Assembly: GCA_041390825.1 (NCBI GenBank)
Contig: JAWKPF010000005.1
Span: forward strand, 124,001-188,000
Origin: Thermomicrobiales bacterium
Lineage (GTDB): Bacteria > Chloroflexota > Chloroflexia > Thermomicrobiales > UBA6265
Length of the DNA: 64,000 nucleotides
Reading direction: 5' to 3'
Made by a program: the position numbers and the translations under genes. Under the pieces are notes generated by a model. The model did no database searches. It was not told the DNA's origin and saw nothing but the letters and a program-made list of their open reading frames with translations. Below, in pieces: positions 32,915-41,068 of the stretch (its first letter is position 1; every line of letters starts with the position of its first letter).

Positions 32915-34920
32915 ACCGAAACTGGCTGCCCGGCGAGCGCCATTACGGCCGGAGCGCCAACCGCAACCTCAGAAGCGATCTTGCCCTTGCCGTCCACGAG
33001 TACGGCCGACGGGGTTCCACCCGCGCCGAACTTGCGGCCGGTCGAGAACCCTTCGTCGATCAGCATGCGCAGCGGAAGGTCCATCGCTCGATTTGCCTCT
33101 TCGGTGCCCGTGGTGACGAGCACGATTTCCGGAGCAGTCTTCGGCTTCTCCTTGGCCCACGCGCGCAGGTCATCGGCCATACGCTTGCAGAAACCGCAAC
33201 CGGGATTCCAGAAGACCAGGAGCGTATCGGTGGTATGGCGCTGGAGATCGAACTCTTTGCCATCGAGATCCTTGAGCTTGACGTCCGGAGCCTTGTCGCC
33301 CTTCTTGGTCGGCGGCTCGGCACGCTGCGCCGGCGCAGCGGGAGCTGGTTTCTTCCCGGAGGCGAGCGCAATCACATTGGGGCCGCCGACTGCAATCTCA
33401 GAAGCAATCTTGCCGGTCGGGTCGACCAGAATTGCCGAAGGCGTGCCTGTCGCTCCGAACTTGCGGCCGGTGGCAAAGCCTTCATCGATCACGGTGGTTG
33501 AAGTGAGCCCCATTGCCTTGTTGGCCTCGACAGTGCCGGTCGATACCAGAATGACCTCCGGCGCGCCAGCCGGCTTGTCGTTCTCCCAGGCCTTGAGATC
33601 GTCGGTCATCTTCTTGCAGAAGCCGCAACCGGGGTTCCAGAAGACCAGGAGCGTCTGCTTGCCCTTGTAGTCGGAGAGCTTCACGGTCTTGCCGTCGAGG
33701 TCGGGGAGCTCCATCTCTGGCGCATCCTGGCCAACCAGGTTCGGCCGTTGCGGCGCCGCTGGCTTGGGCGCCGCAGGAGCGCCGCCATTGGCAGCCGGAG
33801 CAGCAGCGGCCGCAGCCGGAGCAGGCGCTGCCGGTCGAGCGGCCGCGAGACCGGTCGCACTGGCCAGCAATGCGCGGATCGCGTCTCCGCCGCCCGAAAC
33901 TGGGCTCGCGATCTTGCCAGACCGGTCGATCAAGACGGCCGACGGTGTGCCGACCGCCTTGTACTCGTTGGAGATGGCGCGGTTCTGCTGGATCAGGACA
34001 TTCGAAATGCCGTGTTCAGAGACCTTCGCCTTGTTGTCGTCGGCGGTCCCTGAGGTGATGACCGCAATATTCAGCTTGCCAACATTGTCACGCTGCCACT
34101 TCCCGACATCGGGCAGAAGAGCGTTGCACGGTCCGCAGGTCGGATCGGTGAAGAGGAGCATCGTCGGCAGACCGTTCGAGCGGATCGCGTCGAGCGTTTG
34201 CGTCTCCCCAAAGAGCCCTTCCAGCTTGAACGCTGGCGCTTGCGTGCCCACGGCGAGACCGAGAGCCGGCGTGGCAGGAGCCGCTGCGGGAGCAGCGGCA
34301 ATCCCGGCGGCGGGGGCATTCTGCTGGGCCGCCTCGATGGCGTCGAGCCGCAGCAGCACCCGCCCGTTCTGCCCCAGCAGGTGGACCAGGATGTAGCCGA
34401 TTGCGGCGACCGCCGCAATGAGTGCGATGAAGAGAATTGTCGCGATGATTTCGAAGGTGCTCAAATCGCCCATCCATCCCAGCAGGCTCACACCTGCATT
34501 ACCATGCGAAAACGACCAACGATCCGTGCCGAAAAGAATAATGAAGAGTGCCACGAGGGCCAAGAGCCCGTTGCGAATCAGTGTACGGGGCCCAGCGGGC
34601 TCCGAATGAATCTGCCCGAAGCAGTGGCAGTCCGGCGCGCGTCCCTGCTTCATGTTGTAGGCGATTCCGCCGATGAACGCGGCCAGGAGAAGGAAGGAGA
34701 GAATTGCGCCCCACCAGGCAGTGCTGGTTGGAATCAGCAACACCGCGGTGATGAGCTCTACGATCGGCAGCCCGATTGCTGCCGGGCCTGCAAGCGACTC
34801 GGGTAGACCGAAATCGCGCATTGCTTTCCGAGAACCCTTGAGATCGAGGAATTTGCCGATGCTGGATACGAGAAAGGTTATCGCCAGCACGATTCGCGCG
34901 AGAAGGAGCAAATATTCCAT
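32911..34920 (-). CDS. MauE-type membrane protein fused to three thioredoxin-like domains
   Basis: A 669-residue fusion. Residues 1-135 form a four-helix MauE/DoxX-like membrane domain with the DCHCFG cysteine motif (Cys98, Cys100). A fifth helix (about 155-183) and a basic segment lead into an Ala/Pro linker. Three TlpA-like thioredoxin domains follow: domain 1 with TCGPC (Cys262/265), domain 2 with GCGFC (432/435) and domain 3 with GCGFC (575/578), each with a GTPSA cis-proline loop, separated by Ala/Pro-rich linkers (about 358-393 and 521-540). Domains 2 and 3 are near-duplicates (shared FWNPGCGFCK). In known systems MauE/DoxX/VKOR-like proteins pass electrons or oxidise extracytoplasmic thioredoxins. 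Start ATG 34920; GTG 34932 is possible. Confidence 0.88.
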   Translation of the reverse strand: MEYLLLLARIVLAITFLVSSIGKFLDLKGSRKAMRDFGLPESLAGPAAIGLPIVELITAVLLIPTSTAWWGAILSFLLLAAFIGGIAYNMKQGRAPDCHCFGQIHSEPAGPRTLIRNGLLALVALFIILFGTDRWSFSHGNAGVSLLGWMGDLSTFEIIATILFIALIAAVAAIGYILVHLLGQNGRVLLRLDAIEAAQQNAPAAGIAAAPAAAPATPALGLAVGTQAPAFKLEGLFGETQTLDAIRSNGLPTMLLFTDPTCGPCNALLPDVGKWQRDNVGKLNIAVITSGTADDNKAKVSEHGISNVLIQQNRAISNEYKAVGTPSAVLIDRSGKIASPVSGGGDAIRALLASATGLAAARPAAPAPAAAAAAPAANGGAPAAPKPAAPQRPNLVGQDAPEMELPDLDGKTVKLSDYKGKQTLLVFWNPGCGFCKKMTDDLKAWENDKPAGAPEVILVSTGTVEANKAMGLTSTTVIDEGFATGRKFGATGTPSAILVDPTGKIASEIAVGGPNVIALASGKKPAPAAPAQRAEPPTKKGDKAPDVKLKDLDGKEFDLQRHTTDTLLVFWNPGCGFCKRMADDLRAWAKEKPKTAPEIVLVTTGTEEANRAMDLPLRMLIDEGFSTGRKFGAGGTPSAVLVDGKGKIASEVAVGAPAVMALAGQPVSV

Positions 34921-35090
34921 TAGGTACCCCACCGCAATCGCCAGCGGCGTTTCATCGATCCGGGCATGACGGTTGCGAAGTTACACGATTCTAGCATCTT
35001 ATGAATCGTACACTCCCCTCGAAGCGAGGAAAAGAGGACCTGTCAGTTTGGCTAGGATGATGACCAGTTGATTGGGCGGATGGCCCCCGC

Positions 35091-36035
35091 ATGAGCAGCA
35101 CGGAACAAACGAGTGCCACCCTCATGGAGGGTGTGGTTGTGCGTGCCCATGGCAAATGGTTCACGGTGGAAGTGCCGGACACGGGCGCTGTCTGGCTGGC
35201 GACGCCGAAGGGTTCGATAAAGCGAGGACGCCAGCTTTCTGACCCGGTCGTTGTGGGCGACAGGGTGCAGATCGTCGATGTTGGGGATGGAGAGGCGCGT
35301 ATCGAATCGGTGGCCGAACGGCGATCGGTGCTCACCCGGCCGCAACGGGGTTCGACAGTCAGCGACCAGATCCTGCTGGCAAATCTCGATCAAGCCTTGT
35401 TCGTTTTTGCCGTTCGCCATCCTGAGCCGCATCGCCGCATGCTCGACCGATTCCTGGTGCTGGCGGAGGACCGCGGGCTCACAGCGATGATCGGGGTCAA
35501 CAAGATCGACCTCGACGAGACCCTGCCCGACGGTCGACTTCTCTCCCGCTCGATCTTTGGGGATTACGAATCGATCTATCCGGTCTTCTACTTCAGCGCA
35601 CGCAGCGGCGCCGGCATTCCCGAGCTACGCGCAGCCCTGCAGGACAAGACGACCGTGCTTACCGGTCCGTCCGGTGTCGGGAAATCGAGCATTCTCAACG
35701 CGCTCGGGGCCGAACGGGTTCGCGATGTCGGCGCCATTTCTGACGCCACCGGCAAAGGCCGACATACGACGACTTCGGCTGAGCTCATCAATCTGGACAG
35801 TACGACGTTCGTGGCCGATACGCCGGGGATTCGCTCGCTCGCCATGCACGGGGTTGCTCCCGAACTGCTCGACCAGCGCTTCCGGGAGTTCCTGCCCTAT
35901 CTCGGGCAGTGTTTCTATGCCGATTGCCGTCACTTGACCGAACCCGGATGCGCCGTGCTCGATGCCGTCGCCGCCGGGTCCGTTTCCCCGGAGCGCTACG
36001 AGAGTTACGCGGCGCTCCAGCGCGATCGGGACTAG
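35091..36035 (+). CDS. rsgA: Ribosome small-subunit-dependent GTPase A
   Basis: A 314-residue circularly permuted GTPase that helps mature the 30S subunit. An OB-fold N-terminal domain (residues 12-80) precedes the permuted G motifs: G4 NKID 137-140, G1 GPSGVGKS 192-199, G3 DTPG 243-246. The C-terminal zinc site is intact (Cys274, Cys279, His281, Cys287). The start is ATG at 35091. It is divergent from the MauE-thioredoxin gene, so 34933-35090 should hold both promoters, but I could not assign clear -10/-35 pairs. Confidence 0.95.
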   Translation: MSSTEQTSATLMEGVVVRAHGKWFTVEVPDTGAVWLATPKGSIKRGRQLSDPVVVGDRVQIVDVGDGEARIESVAERRSVLTRPQRGSTVSDQILLANLDQALFVFAVRHPEPHRRMLDRFLVLAEDRGLTAMIGVNKIDLDETLPDGRLLSRSIFGDYESIYPVFYFSARSGAGIPELRAALQDKTTVLTGPSGVGKSSILNALGAERVRDVGAISDATGKGRHTTTSAELINLDSTTFVADTPGIRSLAMHGVAPELLDQRFREFLPYLGQCFYADCRHLTEPGCAVLDAVAAGSVSPERYESYAALQRDRD

Positions 36036-36041
36036 GTGAGA

Positions 36042-36104
36042 CGGTTGTCGGTTGTCAGTTGTCAGTTGTCAGTAGCCAGTTGTCAGTCGTCAGTGGCCAG
36101 TCGT
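36042..36104 (+). repeat. Heptamer tandem array, consensus CAGTTGT, nine units
   Basis: Nine consecutive 7-bp units beginning seven bases after the rsgA stop. Units vary mainly at positions 2, 5 and 7 (CGGTTGT, CAGTTGT, CAGTAGC, CAGTCGT, CAGTGGC). The period is exactly 7, like the short tandemly repeated repetitive (STRR) elements described in cyanobacteria. There are no spacers, so it is not a CRISPR. Confidence 0.85.
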
Positions 36105-36138
36105 GAATGGTCCGGTGTGGAGTGTGTCGAGTGGCACT

Positions 36139-36180
36139 GGACCCTGGACTTTGGACTCCGGACTCAAAGCCCCGGACTCT
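36139..36180 (+). repeat. Second heptamer array, consensus GGACTCY, six units
   Basis: Six 7-bp units (GGACCCT, GGACTTT, GGACTCC, GGACTCA, AAGCCCC, GGACTCT), the fifth degenerate. It lies 34 bp from the CAGTTGT array, with a different unit but the same period, and overlaps the 3' end of the frameshifted FAD oxidoreductase reading frame. Confidence 0.75.
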
Positions 36181-37399
36181 CACCGCACGATCGACTCTTC
36201 CGGCGACTCGCCGTATTGTGAAACTCGTCGATCCGGGTTTTGCCTTCGCGAATCTGCTGGCACGGAATAGCGTCATGTCCATGAAGCGTGGTTCGCCATC
36301 GGCGATCGCAGCAACACGACCCGATAGCCGGTGCAGTCTTGAATGACGTGCCGCTGTCTCCCGCCATGACAAACAGTCCGTCGATCTGATCCAGCTTGTC
36401 GATGATCGGATGACCGTCTGGGCTCTGCATATAGACACCCGTCCAGCCGCCACGCATGGTCGAGTTCGCGAAGGCCGGAAACCGTCGAGCCAGCGTGCGC
36501 CGGGCAAGATCGATGTATGACTGCTCCAGCGTCTCCTCGAAATCTGTCGGATCGGTGCCGTCCCGGTCTCCCACCGTGACGCCAATCAGTGTGCTCGTCG
36601 GCGTGACCGGGGCAATCCAGGCACTGTTGACTGAATCGATCACCACACGGTGCCGACGATTGGTTGGCAGATCGTAGGGGTGACGGAAGATCACGACGCG
36701 AGACCGGCGAGGAAAGAGCCCGAGATCGATATCCAGTGGCAGCAGCAGGCGGTTTGCGAACGCCCCGGCGGCGACCAGGACGATGGGAGTCGCGATGGCC
36801 CCATGTGTCGTCTTGACCCCGGTGATCTTGCCTCCTTCGGTGACGATGCGGGTCGCTTCCACACCCGTCAGGATCGTCGCACCTCGCTTCGAGGCGGCCT
36901 GCGCAAAACCAAAGGCCGTCGCATTCGAATCGGCGAACCCGGAAGACGGTTCGTATGCGGCGACCGTGATGTCGCTGGTGTCGATGAACGGTTCGATGAA
37001 CGCGATTTCGTCGCGGGTCACGATCATGGTGTCGCTGCCCAGTTCGCGTTGCATCGCGACATTCCTGCGCAGCGCTTCTTCGTCGTCCGGGGAGACGAGG
37101 CGCAGGAAGCCGACCTGTTCCAACCCGGGATCGCCGGCTCCGACCTGCTCGGCCCAGCCACGGAAGATACGCATGCTGGCCAGCGCGAGCTGTGTCTCCT
37201 GCGGATTGGTGTAGTGCGCGCGCACGAGCGCGCCCGACTTGCCGGTGGCTCCCGCGCCGATATGCGCGCGTTCCAGAACGACCGGTCGAATCCCCTTGCG
37301 GGTAAGCTGGTACGCGGCGGACAGACCATTGACCCCGCCGCCGATAACAACGGCTTCTGCGGTGGCCGGGAACGAATTCGAGCTGGTTTCGAGCGACAT
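36164..37399 (-). CDS. FAD-dependent oxidoreductase (DAO family) with a 3' frameshift
   Basis: A D-amino-acid-oxidase/glycine-oxidase-like flavoprotein. The FAD Rossmann motif VVIGGGVNGLSAAYQL is near residue 17, and the family continues to MAGDSGTSFKTAPAIG. After that the frame reads non-family sequence, while the other frame offers VAAIADGEPRFMDMTLFRASRFA, the expected C-terminal helix. One extra base in the CCC run at 36320-36322 explains this. Up to that point about 360 residues are intact. ATG at 37399 follows GGAGG; the frame is open to 37594. Whether the enzyme works depends on whether the shift is real; the substrate is an amine or amino acid by family. Confidence 0.8.
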   Translation of the reverse strand: MSLETSSNSFPATAEAVVIGGGVNGLSAAYQLTRKGIRPVVLERAHIGAGATGKSGALVRAHYTNPQETQLALASMRIFRGWAEQVGAGDPGLEQVGFLRLVSPDDEEALRRNVAMQRELGSDTMIVTRDEIAFIEPFIDTSDITVAAYEPSSGFADSNATAFGFAQAASKRGATILTGVEATRIVTEGGKITGVKTTHGAIATPIVLVAAGAFANRLLLPLDIDLGLFPRRSRVVIFRHPYDLPTNRRHRVVIDSVNSAWIAPVTPTSTLIGVTVGDRDGTDPTDFEETLEQSYIDLARRTLARRFPAFANSTMRGGWTGVYMQSPDGHPIIDKLDQIDGLFVMAGDSGTSFKTAPAIGSCCCDRRWRTTLHGHDAIPCQQIREGKTRIDEFHNTASRRKSRSCGESPGL

Positions 37400-37463
37400 G
37401 GCGTTTCCTCCTGGGCGGATTCTACGGCCCGGAAGCAGCACGCCGACGAGTGGGATGTGCACG

Positions 37464-37808
37464 ATGCGTGAACGACGACAAGTTTCCAACGACAAGGTCG
37501 ACGAGCTGATCGTCTTTCTGACCCCATATGTCCGCTCGCTGCTCGAGCGGGTCGAAGCGGACGAGTTCACCACCACCCAGTTCATCGAGGTCATGCACCT
37601 CGATCCTCAGAGCGAGATCGCATACCAGCAGGCCATATCCGAATGGGGTGAAAACGAGAACAACGCGCGGCTGGTCATACACGGGCAGGTGATTCCGGCC
37701 GCATTGCGGGCATCCGGCAAAGTGGAATGGATTGGCTTCGCGCACGAGGAAGAAGATCCCTGGTCGGTTCCCGCGTGGTGGCGCCTCATCACCGATGATC
37801 CCGAGTAA
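37464..37808 (+). CDS. Hypothetical acidic protein
   Basis: A 114-residue protein with no recognised domain. The N-terminal half is helical (VDELIVFLTPYVRSLLERV), followed by TTTQFIEVMHLDPQSEIAYQQAI. The second half contains ARLVIHGQVIPAALRASG and ends in a Trp/acid-rich segment (EEEDPWSVPAWWRLITDD). ATG at 37464 is a judgement; ATG at 37455 is in frame. It is divergent from the FAD oxidoreductase. The following 282 bp (37809-38090), up to ftsH, contain a TATATACT stretch at 37909-37916 but no matching -35. Confidence 0.6.
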   Translation: MRERRQVSNDKVDELIVFLTPYVRSLLERVEADEFTTTQFIEVMHLDPQSEIAYQQAISEWGENENNARLVIHGQVIPAALRASGKVEWIGFAHEEEDPWSVPAWWRLITDDPE

Positions 37809-38090
37809 AGCCATCGAAACGCGCCCCGAATCCTCACAGACCATCGAAAAGCGGATGAGAAGCGCGAAGAATTGCTCCATTCGGGGGTAGGATGGGAATC
37901 GGGCGGCGTATATACTTCAGGTTCTGACGGATGCCGTCTTCGCCTTGCGATGACTGCGTTCGCGGATCGACCGCGTGCGCTTGCGCCCACGTGGGGCCGC
38001 ACAGGACGGACGTGCGCTGGTAGCGCGGCCGTATCGATGCGAATCCTGCCCATTTTTCCCCGACCGCTTACACCTACATGGACACACCGA

Positions 38091-40166
38091 ATGCAAGACA
38101 ACTCAGGAAAGAACGGAAACGATCAGAAAAGCTGGATCGATCGTGTCTGGAACCGCGGTGGCGGTGACAACAAGGAAGGCAAGGACGGCGAGCCCGGCTC
38201 GACGCGTCCACGCGTTCCGAGCTGGCTGATCGGCCTCCTCATTCTGGCGCTGGTCGGTTGGTATCTCTACCAGAACTTTGTTCCACGTTCCGATTCGTCC
38301 ACCACCTCGGTGCCCTATTCGGTCGTGACTGCGCAGATCGACGCTGGCAATGTGAAGGAAGCCACCATCACCGATTCGTCGATTCGGGTGGAACTGGAAG
38401 ATCCGGTCTACTGGAACAAGACCGACCAGGAGATCGAAACGGCCAGCGGTTCGGACAACGTCGAAACCGATCAGCTCAAGGCCACGATTCCGCCGGTTGT
38501 TCAGACCAACAACCAGCAACTGATGGATCAGCTCGCCGCCCAGGACGTTGTGGTGAATGGTGAGCAGCAGTCCAGCTCACTCTGGACCGGCCTGCTGGTC
38601 AGCTTCTTGCCGATCTTGCTCTTCCTTGGATTGATCCTCTTCATGGGCCGCCAGATGACGCGCGGCCAACAGAATGTCTTCGGTTTTGGCCGTAGCCGCG
38701 CCAGGCAACACGATCCAGAGCGGCCGCAAGTGACGTTCGCCGACGTTGCGGGTGAAGAAGAGGCCAAGCGCGAGCTGACGGAAGTGGTGGACTTCCTGCG
38801 CAATCCCGCGAAATACCACCAGCTCGGCGCTCGATTGCCGCGCGGCGTGTTGCTGGTCGGCCCTCCGGGCACCGGCAAGACGCTCATGGCGCGCGCCGTC
38901 GCCGGTGAAGCGGGGGTTCCCTTCTTCAGCATTTCAGCATCTGAGTTCGTGGAGATGTTCGTCGGTGTCGGCGCCAGCCGGGTGCGCGACCTTTTCGAAA
39001 AGGCGAAAGCAAACTCGCCGGCCATCATCTTCATCGATGAGCTCGACGCCGTTGGGCGCCAGCGGTTCGCCGGGCTCGGTGGCTCCAACGACGAGCGCGA
39101 GCAGACGCTCAATCAGCTCCTGGTCGAAATGGATGGATTCGACACCAACCAGGAAGTGATCATCATGGCGGCCACCAACCGTCCCGACGTGCTGGATCCC
39201 GCGCTGCTGCGCCCTGGCCGCTTCGACCGGCAGGTGACGATCGGGCTGCCAGACCGGGCGGGCCGAGAATCGATCCTCAAGATCCACTCGCGCGGTATTC
39301 CGCTCTCAGCCGATGTCGATATTTCAAGTCTCGCGAAGGGAACCACCGGCTTCTCAGGCGCCGATCTTTCGAACCTGGTCAATGAGGCTGCTCTGACCGC
39401 CGCTCGACGCAACAAGAAGCTCATCGACAAGAGCGACTTCGAGGACGCGCTCGACAAGGTCCTGCTGGGAACCGTGCGCGCGGCCATCATGAACGACGAC
39501 GACCGCAAGGTGATCGCGTATCACGAAGGCGGCCACGCGCTGATCGCGCACCTGACACCTGGCACCGACCCGCTGCGCAAGGTCAGCATCGTTCCACGCG
39601 GCCGCGCGCTCGGTGTGGCGATTCAGTCGCCAGAGGAAGATCGGTACAACGTCTCCAAGACCTACCTCCTCGGGCGCATCGACACCGCGCTGGGTGGGCG
39701 AGCAGCGGAGATCGTGGTGTTCGACGAAATCACGACTGGTGCCGAAAGCGACCTGAAACAGGCGACGGCGCTTGCTCGCCGCATGGTCGGCCTCTGGGGT
39801 ATGAGCGAGGATGTCGGCCCGGTCTATCTTGGCACGGGTGAGGAGCATGTCTTCCTCGGTCGCGAGATCGTCCAGGAGAAAGCGTTTTCCGATGCGACCG
39901 CAACCCGGCTCGATCAGGCCGTGCGCGAGCTGGTGGAGAGCTCACTCGGCCGCGCGATCGGGATGGTGAGCGAGAACCGGGACAAGCTCGAACTGCTCGT
40001 GCAGGCCTTGCTGGAAAAGGAAACGCTCGATGCCACTGAGGTCACTGCGATTCTCGGTCCTCGTCCCGGCGACGCTCCCGACGAGCCGATTTCGCTCGAT
40101 GGCGCTGTCGAAGAACAGCGCGTGAGCGTCGATCTCAATGGCTCCCCAATCGGGGCGGCCGAGTAA
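38091..40166 (+). CDS. ftsH: ATP-dependent zinc metalloprotease FtsH
   Basis: A 691-residue membrane-anchored AAA+ protease. TM1 is at residues 44-61 and TM2 at 167-186, bracketing an extracytoplasmic loop. Walker A GPPGTGKT is at 257-264, Walker B IIFIDELDA near 312-320, and the SRH ATNRPDVLDPALLRPGRFDR at 361-380. The zinc site is HEGGH (478-482; most FtsH have HEAGH, and Gly does not affect the ligands), with the third ligand Asp in AESDLKQAT. ATG at 38091 is chosen because the family N terminus begins there; the frame is open to 37872. It degrades misfolded membrane proteins and specific regulators. Confidence 0.95.
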   Translation: MQDNSGKNGNDQKSWIDRVWNRGGGDNKEGKDGEPGSTRPRVPSWLIGLLILALVGWYLYQNFVPRSDSSTTSVPYSVVTAQIDAGNVKEATITDSSIRVELEDPVYWNKTDQEIETASGSDNVETDQLKATIPPVVQTNNQQLMDQLAAQDVVVNGEQQSSSLWTGLLVSFLPILLFLGLILFMGRQMTRGQQNVFGFGRSRARQHDPERPQVTFADVAGEEEAKRELTEVVDFLRNPAKYHQLGARLPRGVLLVGPPGTGKTLMARAVAGEAGVPFFSISASEFVEMFVGVGASRVRDLFEKAKANSPAIIFIDELDAVGRQRFAGLGGSNDEREQTLNQLLVEMDGFDTNQEVIIMAATNRPDVLDPALLRPGRFDRQVTIGLPDRAGRESILKIHSRGIPLSADVDISSLAKGTTGFSGADLSNLVNEAALTAARRNKKLIDKSDFEDALDKVLLGTVRAAIMNDDDRKVIAYHEGGHALIAHLTPGTDPLRKVSIVPRGRALGVAIQSPEEDRYNVSKTYLLGRIDTALGGRAAEIVVFDEITTGAESDLKQATALARRMVGLWGMSEDVGPVYLGTGEEHVFLGREIVQEKAFSDATATRLDQAVRELVESSLGRAIGMVSENRDKLELLVQALLEKETLDATEVTAILGPRPGDAPDEPISLDGAVEEQRVSVDLNGSPIGAAE

Positions 40167-40980
40167 GGCGAGCCGGAACGTGGTTTGGCAGCGCATCGCC
40201 GCGCTCCTTCTCAGTCTCATTGCAGGAGCGGCCATGGTTGCGACCGTGGTCGCCGAAGCTCCCACGATCATTCCGGTTGCCCCTGTTCGATCCTACGAGG
40301 TCGTGAACGAGTATCCGCATGACCCCGCTGCGTTCACCCAGGGATTGATTCTCGTCGACGGACAACTCTATGAGGGCACCGGTCTGAACGGGCGTTCCGA
40401 GCTGCGGTTGGTCGATCTGGAAACCGGAGCAGTGCTAGAGCGGCGCCAACTGGACAGCGAGTACTTTGGCGAAGGCGTCACCGTGCTTGGCGATTCGATC
40501 TATCAGATCACCTGGCAAACCGGTGTCGCCTTCGTCTACGACAGGGATTCCTTCGAGCAAACGGGCTCATTCACCTACGATACCGAGGGCTGGGGGCTGA
40601 CGCACGACGGTACGTCCCTGATCATGAGCGACGGCTCCGACCAGCTCTACTACCGGGACCCAGAGACATTCGAAGTCACGAAGCAGATCAGCGTCCACGA
40701 CGGCGACAACCCGATCTCACATCTCAACGAGCTCGAGTACATCGATGGTGTCATCTGGGCGAATGTCTGGCAGACCAACTTCATTGCCAGGATCGATCCA
40801 GAAACGGGCGCGGTGATCGACTGGCTCGATCTCGCTGCGCTCACCCAGGACGTGGTTGCATCTGGGCAGCCGGTCGACGTCTTGAACGGTATCGCCTGGA
40901 ACCCGGAGACCGAAACGGTCTACGTGACCGGCAAACTCTGGCCAACCCTTTTCGAGATCCGTTTGGCCAGCGAAAGCTGA
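40138..40980 (+). CDS. Glutaminyl-peptide cyclotransferase (plant-type propeller)
   Basis: A 280-residue protein with an N-terminal hydrophobic signal/anchor (about residues 20-40) and the five-bladed propeller of plant/bacterial glutaminyl cyclase. The family motif runs HDPAAFTQGLI, LYEGTGLNGRSELR, FGEGVTVLGDSIYQITW and LNGIAWNPETETVYVTGKLWP. It converts N-terminal Gln to pyroglutamate on exported proteins. It begins 29 bases inside the ftsH 3' end; a GTG at 40180, just beyond ftsH, is an alternative start but would shorten the signal. Confidence 0.9.
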   Translation: MAPQSGRPSKASRNVVWQRIAALLLSLIAGAAMVATVVAEAPTIIPVAPVRSYEVVNEYPHDPAAFTQGLILVDGQLYEGTGLNGRSELRLVDLETGAVLERRQLDSEYFGEGVTVLGDSIYQITWQTGVAFVYDRDSFEQTGSFTYDTEGWGLTHDGTSLIMSDGSDQLYYRDPETFEVTKQISVHDGDNPISHLNELEYIDGVIWANVWQTNFIARIDPETGAVIDWLDLAALTQDVVASGQPVDVLNGIAWNPETETVYVTGKLWPTLFEIRLASES

Positions 40981-41068
40981 TTTCCAGCCCATCCGAGAAT
41001 GGCTCACAATCGGGCATACTACCGACAGCGATTGAACGCTGAGTTCTCCCCGGGAAAGGATCGTTCCG

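Noticed and set aside
34981..35010. TAGAAT -10 element for the MauE-thioredoxin gene
   Set aside because: No acceptable -35 sequence lies 16-18 bp upstream, so it was not listed as a promoter.
36042..36180. CRISPR array
   Set aside because: Units are 7 bp and contiguous with no unique spacers, and no cas gene is in the window.
40138..40200. FtsH-glutaminyl cyclase gene fusion
   Set aside because: The frames differ and the overlap is only 29 bases; both proteins have complete termini.
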